Source: Mesorhizobium sp. (GTDB lineage Bacteria; Pseudomonadota; Alphaproteobacteria; Rhizobiales; Rhizobiaceae). Taken from it: 5,470 nucleotides of DNA. Shown piece after piece: positions 1 through 5,227 of this stretch. Position 1 is the stretch's first letter. Each line of letters opens with the position of its first letter. The DNA lies in NCBI GenBank assembly GCA_030698645.1, contig JAUYMV010000600.1, forward strand, positions 1 through 5,470, read 5' to 3'. Position numbers and translations under genes: made by a program. The notes below the pieces were generated by a model. It had not been told where the DNA came from and searched no databases. It was given only the letters and a program-made list of their open reading frames with translations.

Positions 1-993
1 GGCGCGGTCGCCGTCACCGTCCTCATCGCCTCGCTCCTTGTCATGGCCGCCGGCGCCTCGCCCTTCGCGGTCTTCGGCCTGGTGCTGAAGGGCGCCGCCG
101 GCTCGCAATTCGCCCTTGTCGAGACGCTGACCCGCGCCACGCCCTTGATCTTCACCGGCCTTGCCATCGCCGTCGCCTTCCGCGCCAAACTCTGGAACAT
201 CGGCGCCGAGGCGCAGCTCTATGCCGGCGCGGTCATCACCGTGGTTCTCGGCACTGGCGCGCTGCCGCTGCCGGCCGCCGTGCTCCTGCCGCTGATCGCC
301 ATCTGCGCCATGGCCGCCGGCGCGCTCCTGCTGCTCGGGCCGGCAATCCTCAAGGTCCGCTTCGGCGTCGACGAGGTGGTCACAACGCTGCTGCTCAACT
401 TCATCGTGCTGCTCTTCGTGTCCATGCTGCTCGAAGGCATCCTGAAGGACCCGACCGGCCTCGGCTGGCCGCAATCGCAGAAACTCGTCGCCGACGCCCG
501 CCTGCCGCGCATCATCACCGGCAAGCGCCTGCACTACGGCTTCGTCGTCGCCATCCTCTCCGCCGTCGCCATCTGGTTCGTCATGAAGAAGACGACGCTC
601 GGCTACGAGATGCGCGCCGTCGGCCACAACCCGCAGGCAGCCTCCTTCGCTGGCATTCCCGTCAACAAGGTTCTGGTGCGCACCGCGCTCCTCTCCGGCG
701 GCCTCGCGGCCCTTGCCGGCTTCTCCGAGGTCGCCGGCCTCAAGGGCAACCTGACGCTCGATCTGTCGCCGGGCTACGGCTATTCCGGCATCGTGGTCGC
801 CATGCTCGCCATGCTCAATCCGCTCGGCGTGGTGGTCTCCGCCATCTTCGTCGCCGGCATCTTCGTCGGCGCCGACGCCATGAGCCGCTCCGCCGGCGTT
901 CCCAGCTACATCGCCGACGTCATGGTCGCGACCGCTTTGCTCACAATGGTCACCGCGATCATGCTGACGCGGTATCGCGTCAAATGGAGGTGA
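1..993 (+). CDS. Nucleoside/nucleobase ABC transporter permease, first subunit (5'-truncated)
   Basis: This is an inner-membrane permease of the BPD_transp_2 family, YufP/NupP-like branch. It pairs with the next permease to form the channel of a BMP-type nucleoside or base importer. The frame is open from base 1, and 14 hydrophobic residues precede the first visible Met (base 43), so the true start lies upstream. The visible 330 codons lack only a short N-terminus compared with the roughly 350-residue family. Several strongly hydrophobic segments are visible. Family signatures are FRAKLWNIGAEAQLY (178-222), the cytoplasmic ATPase-contact loop GYEMRAVGHNPQAASFAGI (601-657), and GYGYSGIVVAMLAMLNPLG (772-828). 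The stop is TGA 991-993. The family and subunit type are recognised from sequence. The exact substrate is inferred from the cytosine-deaminase gene downstream and could be a purine, a pyrimidine or a nucleoside. Confidence 0.9.
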   Translation, partial: GAVAVTVLIASLLVMAAGASPFAVFGLVLKGAAGSQFALVETLTRATPLIFTGLAIAVAFRAKLWNIGAEAQLYAGAVITVVLGTGALPLPAAVLLPLIAICAMAAGALLLLGPAILKVRFGVDEVVTTLLLNFIVLLFVSMLLEGILKDPTGLGWPQSQKLVADARLPRIITGKRLHYGFVVAILSAVAIWFVMKKTTLGYEMRAVGHNPQAASFAGIPVNKVLVRTALLSGGLAALAGFSEVAGLKGNLTLDLSPGYGYSGIVVAMLAMLNPLGVVVSAIFVAGIFVGADAMSRSAGVPSYIADVMVATALLTMVTAIMLTRYRVKWR

Positions 994-1007
994 GGATGGA
1001 ACGGCAC

Positions 1008-1180
1008 AAGCACCCCCTCACCGGCCCTTCGGGCCACCTCTCCCCCTGCCCGGGGGAGAGGAAACGCCATATCCCGCAAGCGCGGCCACTCCGGACGGGC
1101 GTATCCTCTCCCCCGGGCAGGGGGAGAGGTGCCGAGCCCGGCGGCGCAGCCGCCGTAGGCGAGGCGGTGAGGGGGTGCTT
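1008..1180. repeat. RIME-like intergenic palindromic repeat (element A)
   Basis: A nested inverted-repeat element fills most of the 253-bp gap between the two permease genes. The outer arms are 15 bp and perfect: AAGCACCCCCTCACC (1008-1022) against its reverse complement at 1166-1180. The inner arms are 27 bp and perfect (1035-1061 against 1105-1131), with a CTCTCCCCC...GGGGGAGAG core, and each arm is itself nearly palindromic. A small GGCGGC/GCCGCC hairpin lies at 1140-1154. This layout matches the GC-rich RIME-type repeats known from rhizobial intergenic regions. Membership is judged by structure and by eye. In the operon mRNA it would fold into a large branched hairpin. Confidence 0.85.
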
Positions 1181-1246
1181 TGCGCCGTCGACGACGATGA
1201 TCATCTCCGTTGACATCCTCCTGCGCCATACGAGAGTTACCCCCTG

Positions 1247-2188
1247 ATGGAAGCCCTCGACATCCTCTTCACCGCCTCGTTCTGGGTCGCCGCCATCCGC
1301 ATCGCCTCGCCGCTGATCTTCGCCACCATGGGCGAGCTGATCTGCGAGCGCGCCGGCGTGCTCAATCTCGGCATCGAGGGCATCATGGCGGCCGGCGCCT
1401 TCGCCGGCTGGTTCACCGTCTATTCGGGCGGAGATCTGTGGGCGGGCGTCGTCGTCGCGGCGATGACCGGCGCCGCCTTCGGCCTCTTGCACGGCACGCT
1501 TACCGTGCCGCTCGGCCTGTCGCAGCATGTCGTCGGCATCGGCATCACGCTGCTGGCCACCAGCATGACCTACTTCACCTACCGCCTGGCGCTCCCCGAG
1601 GTTACCTCGCCGCCCAAGATCGAGCCGTTCCAACCCTTCGCCATCCCCTACCTCTCCGACCTGCCCCTGATCGGCCCGGCCCTCTTCAACCAGACGCCGC
1701 TCACCTACCTCGCCTTCATAACTGTCGGCGTCGTCGCCTGGGTGCTCTACCGCACGCCGCTCGGCCTGGCAGTGCGCGCCGCCGGCGAAAACCCGTCCGC
1801 CGTCGAGGCGCAGGGCATCTCCGTCACAGCCATCCGCATCGGCGCGGTCATGACCGGCAGCGCGCTGATGGCGGTCGGCGGCGCCTTCCTCACCATGTCG
1901 GCCTTCAACTCCTTCTTCTTCGAGATGATCAACGGCCGCGGCTGGATCTGCATCGCCCTCGTCGTCTTCGGCTCCTGGCGCCCCGGCAAGGCGCTGCTCG
2001 GCGCCATCCTCTTCGCCGCCTTCGACGCCTACCAGGTCCGCCTGCAGCAACTGTCGGGCGGCATCATCCCCTACCAGCTGTTCCTCATGCTGCCCTACAT
2101 CCTCTCCATCGCGGCCCTCATCCTCGTCGCCCGCCGCGCCACCTATCCGAAGGCGCTGATGGTGCCGTATCAGAAGGGGGAGAGATGA
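1247..2188 (+). CDS. Nucleoside/nucleobase ABC transporter permease, second subunit
   Basis: This is the partner permease (BPD_transp_2 family, YufQ/NupQ-like, 313 aa, normal for this shorter subunit). It would heterodimerise with the product of the preceding gene in the inner membrane and be driven by a two-domain ATPase not seen here. Motifs are GELICERAGVLNLGIEGIM (residues 29-47), the ATPase-contact loop RAAGENPSAVEAQGI (177-191), and GRGWICIALVVFGSW (230-244), a conserved stretch in this subunit. The ATG start gives the family's usual N-terminus. The upstream ribosome binding site is modest: GAGAG at 1232-1236, 10 nt away. The last residues (QKGER) are encoded by an AAGGGGGAGAG stretch (2174-2184) that recurs in the adjoining repeat (2234-2244), so the extreme C-terminus may have been shaped by that element. 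Subunit identity is firm; substrate identity is inferred. Confidence 0.92.
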   Translation: MEALDILFTASFWVAAIRIASPLIFATMGELICERAGVLNLGIEGIMAAGAFAGWFTVYSGGDLWAGVVVAAMTGAAFGLLHGTLTVPLGLSQHVVGIGITLLATSMTYFTYRLALPEVTSPPKIEPFQPFAIPYLSDLPLIGPALFNQTPLTYLAFITVGVVAWVLYRTPLGLAVRAAGENPSAVEAQGISVTAIRIGAVMTGSALMAVGGAFLTMSAFNSFFFEMINGRGWICIALVVFGSWRPGKALLGAILFAAFDAYQVRLQQLSGGIIPYQLFLMLPYILSIAALILVARRATYPKALMVPYQKGER

Positions 2189-2198
2189 TCGGTCGCTT

Positions 2199-2322
2199 GC
2201 GCTGCCCCTCACCCTTACCCTCTCCCCGTGAACAAGGGGGAGAGGGGGTCGCCGACGGCGGAGCTTCCATCTTCTCCCCGTTTACGGGGAGAAGGTGCCG
2301 GCAGGCGGATGAGGGGCAGCGC
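2199..2322. repeat. RIME-like intergenic palindromic repeat (element B)
   Basis: This second element of the same architecture occupies the 190-bp gap between the second permease and the deaminase. The outer arms are GCGCTGCCCCTCA (2199-2211) and its reverse complement at 2310-2322, 13 bp and perfect. Inside are two hairpins. One pairs CCCTCTCCCC (2218-2227) with GGGGAGAGGG (2237-2246). The other pairs CTTCTCCCCGT (2271-2281) with ACGGGGAGAAG (2284-2294). It shares the CCCCTC / TCTCCCC...GGGGAGA / GAGGGG layout with the element at 1008-1180 but is divergent in sequence, so it is a separate family copy and not a recent duplication. Confidence 0.82.
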
Positions 2323-2378
2323 CGACGTCCGCGATCAGCTACCCTTCGGATCGCCGCCGCAATCACAGGAACCCACCC

Positions 2379-3662
2379 ATGACCTTCGACCTCCTCGTCC
2401 GCGGCGGCACGCTGCCCGACGGCACGACCGCCGACATCGGCATCACCGGCGAGACCATCGCGGCAATAGCCCCCAACCTCCCCACCGACGCCGGCCGCAT
2501 CGTCGACGCCAGCGGCAACCTCGTCTCGCCGCCCTTCGTCGATCCGCATTTCCACATGGACGCGACGCTCTCCTACGGCATCCCGCGCATCAACGCGTCG
2601 GGCACGCTGCTCGAAGGCATCGCGCTGTGGGGCGAGCTGAAGCCGCTGCTGACGCACGAGGCCGTGCGCGACCGGGCGCTTGCCTATTGCGACTGGGCCG
2701 TCTCCATGGGCCTGCTCGCCATCCGCAGCCATGTCGATGTCTGCGACGATCGCCTGCTCGCCGTCGAGGCGCTGCTCGAGGTCAAGAAGCTCGTCGCGCC
2801 CTATATAGATCTCCAGCTCGTCGCCTTCCCGCAGGACGGCTTTTACCGCTCGCCCACCGCCCGCGCCAACACGCTCCGCGCGCTCGACATGGGCGTCGAC
2901 GTCGTCGGCGGCATCCCGCATTTCGAGCGCACGATGGACGATGGTAAGCGCTCGGTTACCGAACTCTGCGAGATCGCCGCTTCGCGCGGCCTCCTCGTCG
3001 ACATGCATTGCGACGAAACCGACGACCCGCTGTCGCGCCACATCGAGCAGCTCGTCTACGAGACAGAGCGACTCGGCCTGCAAGGCCGCGTCAACGGCTC
3101 GCATTTGACCTCAATGCACTCGATGGACAATTACTATGTCTCGAAACTCCTGCCGCTGATGGCCGAGGCCGACGTCTCCGCCATCCCCAATCCGCTCATC
3201 AACATCGTCATCCAGGGCCGCCACGACACCTATCCGAAGCGCCGCGGTCAGACCCGCGTGCCGGAGATGCTGAAGGCCGGCATCCGTGTCGGCTTCGGCC
3301 AGGATTGCGTGCTAGACCCGTGGTATCCGCTCGGCACCGCCGACATGCTCGACGTCGCCTTCATGGGCCTCCACGTCGCCCAGATGACCAGCCCCGCCGA
3401 CATGAAAACCTGCTTCGACATGGTGACGGAGACGAGCGCCGCCATCATGCATCTCGACCACTACGGCCTCGCCGTCGGCAAGCGCGCCAGCCTGGTCGTC
3501 CTCGACGCCGGCAACCCGATCGAAGCCATCCGCCTGCGCCCGGAGCGCCTCTGCGTCATCGCCCGCGGCAAGGTCGTGGCGGAACGCAAGCGGCAGGAGA
3601 CCGCGCTGTCGCTCGCCGGGCGGCCGGGCAGCGTGAATCGGAGGCACAAGACGCCGCAGTGA
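2379..3662 (+). CDS. codA: Cytosine deaminase family amidohydrolase (CodA-like, possible 5-methylcytosine deaminase)
   Basis: This is a cytoplasmic metal-dependent amidohydrolase that would deaminate cytosine or a close analogue to the uracil-type product plus ammonia, for pyrimidine salvage. It is 427 aa, the same length as E. coli CodA as I recall it, and alignable with a constant offset of 4 residues. Metal and catalytic positions are H57 and H59 (PHFH), Q152 (AFPQ), H210 and E213 (HCDE), H242 (SHLTSMHS) and D309, corresponding to E. coli H61, H63, Q156, H214, E217, H246 and D313. The residue after the metal Asp is C310 (GQDCVLDPWYPLG), where E. coli has D314, a position known to govern substrate choice. 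The start ATG follows AGGAA (2367-2371) by 7 nt and gives the expected N-terminus. The gene lies downstream of two base/nucleoside permeases and probably shares their transcript. Family assignment is firm; the exact substrate is open. Confidence 0.9.
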   Translation: MTFDLLVRGGTLPDGTTADIGITGETIAAIAPNLPTDAGRIVDASGNLVSPPFVDPHFHMDATLSYGIPRINASGTLLEGIALWGELKPLLTHEAVRDRALAYCDWAVSMGLLAIRSHVDVCDDRLLAVEALLEVKKLVAPYIDLQLVAFPQDGFYRSPTARANTLRALDMGVDVVGGIPHFERTMDDGKRSVTELCEIAASRGLLVDMHCDETDDPLSRHIEQLVYETERLGLQGRVNGSHLTSMHSMDNYYVSKLLPLMAEADVSAIPNPLINIVIQGRHDTYPKRRGQTRVPEMLKAGIRVGFGQDCVLDPWYPLGTADMLDVAFMGLHVAQMTSPADMKTCFDMVTETSAAIMHLDHYGLAVGKRASLVVLDAGNPIEAIRLRPERLCVIARGKVVAERKRQETALSLAGRPGSVNRRHKTPQ

Positions 3663-3744
3663 GGAGCAGGACGAATTAGGTGCGGAAGCTAGTGGGCAGA
3701 ACCCGACGCCTGGTAAGGTTCGGTGGCTCCCATATGTGCGAAGA

Positions 3745-3775
3745 GTTGAAACAGAATTGATAATTCTGTTTCAAC
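3745..3775. repeat. Palindromic repeat, GTTGAAACAGAATT arms (copy 1)
   Basis: This is a perfect inverted repeat: GTTGAAACAGAATT (3745-3758), a GAT spacer, then AATTCTGTTTCAAC (3762-3775). It lies 82 bp after the deaminase stop and 5 bp beyond the stop of the convergent minus-strand gene. Its position between converging genes would suit a bidirectional terminator, but no T-run follows on either strand. A second copy lies on the far side of the minus-strand gene, which points towards a boundary repeat or protein-binding site. Confidence 0.85.
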
Positions 3776-3780
3776 GCGGT

Positions 3781-4335
3781 CTACATCTCAATTGAGATTT
3801 TGATAGCGTTTACTCCCACGCCGAACTTTGCCGCAAGCCCTGCTTTGGCCTCTTCAATGGTAAGGGGCACAATCACTGAAAATCTTTCGTTGTTCGGTGG
3901 CTGAATCTTGTATTTAGCAAATTTCCTTTGATACCCGTGGTCGACGTCGTTTTTGCCATCAAAAAAAGCTATAGATACCATATCAGAGGCGGGATTACCG
4001 GATGATTTTCTTAAACGATCTTTCCAAGAGGCACGAAAGGCGCTAATTGCTTTGTCCTTTGGTATTAAATAGGCTGTAATTTCCTCCGTTTTTCTGTCAC
4101 TATTAATATAGAACAGATGAGAAACGTCCTCTGTCAACCCATTAAATTCGCAATTTTCATCCAAGCTTTGAGCCCGAATTATTGGACCGCCCTGAGTTCC
4201 GACTTTTACATGGGCAAGTTTATCGGGACTAATGCGCACATTGTAGCTTATTCCTTTCCCCACTCGCTCGTAGGTGTAGCCCGCCGCCTCAAGCAGCTTC
4301 AAACCAGTTTCCCGCACCTCCACAACCCTGCTCAT
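3781..4335 (-). CDS. Hypothetical protein, AT-rich orphan gene
   Basis: I do not recognise the family. From the preferred start the product is 184 aa, soluble, with no signal peptide or membrane span. It appears alpha/beta. A short N-terminal helix (residues 6-19) is followed by strand-like stretches around SYNVRIS (30-36), AHVKVGTQGG (41-50), VSHLFYIN (71-78) and EEITAYLIPKD (84-94). A basic helix follows (95-111), and the C-terminal unit LTIEEAKAGLAAKFGV...IKISIEM (158-184) is a helix then a strand. The frame opens at an upstream ATG (4386), giving 201 aa. The Met at 4335 is preferred because GGAG sits 6 nt before it and because the 4386 ATG abuts and overlaps the putative -10 box. Codon and base use are far more AT-rich than in neighbours, suggesting transfer. 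It is convergent to the deaminase and bracketed by palindromes. A DNA-binding or nuclease role is conceivable, but no catalytic motif was identified. Confidence 0.75.
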   Translation of the reverse strand: MSRVVEVRETGLKLLEAAGYTYERVGKGISYNVRISPDKLAHVKVGTQGGPIIRAQSLDENCEFNGLTEDVSHLFYINSDRKTEEITAYLIPKDKAISAFRASWKDRLRKSSGNPASDMVSIAFFDGKNDVDHGYQRKFAKYKIQPPNNERFSVIVPLTIEEAKAGLAAKFGVGVNAIKISIEM

Positions 4336-4341
4336 TTCAAG

Positions 4342-4345
4342 CTCC
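4342..4345 (-). promoter_or_regulatory. Ribosome binding site deciding the start of the orphan gene
   Basis: On the minus strand GGAG (4345-4342) is followed by the 6-nt spacer CTTGAA and then ATG at 4335. This is better spaced than anything ahead of the upstream ATGs at 4386 or 4347, so translation probably starts at 4335. Confidence 0.55.
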
Positions 4346-4376
4346 ATTCGTTCATTGTCGGTCTGACAAGCGAGTA

Positions 4377-4403
4377 AGTATGGCATACATACATATATGT
4401 CAA
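4377..4403 (-). promoter_or_regulatory. Sigma-70-like promoter for the orphan gene
   Basis: On the minus strand there is a perfect TTGACA -35 box (4403-4398), a 15-nt spacer, and CATACT (4382-4377) as a -10 box preceded by an extended TGC. The spacer is short, but the extended -10 partly compensates. Transcription would begin around 4366-4371, downstream of the 4386 ATG and upstream of the ribosome binding site at 4345. Two short symmetrical sequences lie in or beside it, ACATATATGT (4391-4400) and GTATG-G-CATAC (4378-4388), and could be operator half-sites. Confidence 0.5.
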
Positions 4404-4467
4404 GAAATATCCCTCCGCCCTTTCGGGAACCCTTTACCGACCTCTGTTGACGCCCATTTCGCTGATT

Positions 4468-4497
4468 GTTGAAACAGAATCATAGTATTCTGTTTCA
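4468..4497. repeat. Palindromic repeat, GTTGAAACAGAAT arms (copy 2)
   Basis: The left arm GTTGAAACAGAAT (4468-4480) is identical to 13 bases of the copy at 3745. The pairing arms TGAAACAGAAT (4470-4480) and ATTCTGTTTCA (4487-4497) are 11 bp and perfect, around the spacer CATAGT. The spacer differs in sequence and length from the other copy, so the arms are conserved and the centre is not. It lies upstream of the orphan gene's promoter and upstream of the gene starting at 4631, so it is not in a terminator position for either. Confidence 0.8.
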
Positions 4498-4613
4498 CCC
4501 GGCGTTCTCATGCTGGGATAAGGAATCGAGGTCTCAAGCTCGGGGATTCGACGAATAGCCCCGCTGCCTTCAAAATCTATCCACCTCCCCCGCGTCTCCA
4601 CGACAATGCGTCG

Positions 4614-4620
4614 AAGGAGG
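4614..4620 (+). promoter_or_regulatory. Ribosome binding site for the small protein gene at 4631
   Basis: AAGGAGG is a near-ideal anti-SD match, 10 nt before ATG 4631. It supports that start. The other nearby ATG (4606) is upstream of the site and in another frame. The rest of the 4336-4630 interval holds the minus-strand promoter, one palindrome and an imperfect hairpin at 4541-4563. I saw no convincing plus-strand promoter. Confidence 0.6.
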
Positions 4621-4630
4621 CGCGTCGGCG

Positions 4631-5071
4631 ATGCACTGGAACGAAACCAACGACCTGAACATCAAAGCGGTGCGGCGCATCGAGGCGCTGCTGCTCGCGC
4701 TCGCCGATCTCGCGGATCGGGCGGGCGGCCGCTCCCGTGCCGTGCGCTGCGCCGTCCTGTGGCTCCTGCGTCCGGGCGAGTCCATCGCCAGCGACTATGT
4801 CAATGAATTGACACGAGATTTTCACCCCGCACGCCAGCCCGCGCCGATCGGGATTCCGCCGTCAGGCGACAGCCCGGCGGATGCCGCGCGTCTCGCCCAG
4901 ACCTTCCGCGCGCTTGCCGCCGCGCTCGCCACGCTTGCGGCCGCGGTTTCCGAATCGCCCCGGATCGATTTCGCGCGCTCTCGATTGGCCGGCTTGGCCC
5001 GATGGGCGAGCTGCGTGCCAGCCGCGCGTCCCGGCCTTGTATCGTCCCCCGGGTTCCATGACAGTTCCTGA
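4631..5071 (+). CDS. Small hypothetical protein upstream of mrp
   Basis: This is a 146-aa protein of no family I recognise. The N-terminal half (residues 10-62) is probably helical and contains ALLLALADLADRA (18-30) and the short hydrophobic stretch AVLWLL (41-46). A Pro-rich linker follows (67-80: PARQPAPIGIPPSG), and then an Ala/Leu-rich helix FRALAAALATLAAAV (92-106). No signal peptide or clear transmembrane span is seen. Support for coding comes from a strong AAGGAGG site, GC-rich third positions throughout and a sensible stop at 5071, 156 bp before mrp on the same strand. Overlapping frames are also long, as is usual at this GC content, so homologue conservation would be the decisive test. 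Co-transcription with mrp is possible but not shown, and no function is proposed. Confidence 0.65.
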   Translation: MHWNETNDLNIKAVRRIEALLLALADLADRAGGRSRAVRCAVLWLLRPGESIASDYVNELTRDFHPARQPAPIGIPPSGDSPADAARLAQTFRALAAALATLAAAVSESPRIDFARSRLAGLARWASCVPAARPGLVSSPGFHDSS

Positions 5072-5191
5072 TGTCGCGGCGAAGCGGCTGATCCCTGCTC
5101 CCGCCCGCGCTGCCTGGCCGGGCCGCGCCCTCCTGCGGACAAAGTGTCCTCGCGGGACGCGACCGCTTGGTTCCGTCACCCATCTGCACTA

Positions 5192-5212
5192 TGTGAGCCG
5201 GGCAAGCTCACA
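5192..5212. promoter_or_regulatory. Inverted repeat just ahead of the mrp ribosome binding site
   Basis: TGTGAGC (5192-5198) and GCTCACA (5206-5212) are perfect 7-bp arms around a 7-nt spacer. They end one base before the GGAAG ribosome binding site (5214-5218) of the gene at 5228. This could be an operator or a 5'-UTR hairpin that affects translation. It is short, and no matching regulator is visible in the window. Confidence 0.35.
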
Positions 5213-5227
5213 CGGAAGAATCCCGCC

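Larger units (their letters stand above)
3745..4497. other. AT-rich single-gene island bracketed by paired palindromes
   Basis: This segment of about 750 bp drops to roughly 40-47% GC in sampled lines, against about 70% in the deaminase gene beside it. Its edges coincide with two copies of the same palindrome. It contains one minus-strand gene with its own promoter-like sequence and no visible transposase or integrase. The composition change and matching ends suggest horizontal acquisition as a unit. No clear target-site duplication was found outside the palindromes, so mobility is inferred. Confidence 0.5.

Noticed and set aside
980..2212. Long minus-strand open frame (410 codons) opposite the second permease
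   Set aside because: It is an antisense shadow of a well-recognised permease in GC-rich DNA. Its product is low-complexity Asp/Glu/Gly/Arg-rich and part of it translates the repeat.
1210..2382. Plus-strand 390-codon frame overlapping the second permease
   Set aside because: It is an Arg/His/Pro-rich out-of-frame shadow. Only its tail through the repeat (from 2185) is discussed, as a possible coupling frame.
2118..3104. Minus-strand open frame (328 codons) opposite the repeat and deaminase
   Set aside because: It is an antisense shadow with Asp/Arg/Ala-rich composition; the plus-strand deaminase explains the region completely.
3008..3679. Plus-strand 223-codon frame within the deaminase
   Set aside because: It is an Arg/Pro-rich alternate frame of codA with no plausible protein features.
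3718..3902. 11-bp direct repeat GTTCGGTGGCT at 3718-3728 and 3892-3902 as an attachment-site pair
   Set aside because: The second copy lies inside the orphan gene, not at an island edge, and a match of this length can be chance.
4117..4377. Plus-strand 86-codon frame opposite the orphan gene
   Set aside because: It has no ribosome binding site or recognisable features, and it is antisense to a frame with promoter and ribosome-binding-site support.
4447..4475. TTGACG as a -35 box for a plus-strand promoter ahead of 4631
   Set aside because: At 17-nt spacing the -10 position reads TGAAAC, inside the palindrome, which is not an acceptable -10 box.
4541..4563. Imperfect hairpin CGGGGATTCG / CGAATAGCCCCG as a terminator or tRNA-end remnant
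   Set aside because: The stem has a bulge and a very tight loop, no T-run follows, and no tRNA cloverleaf can be drawn around it.
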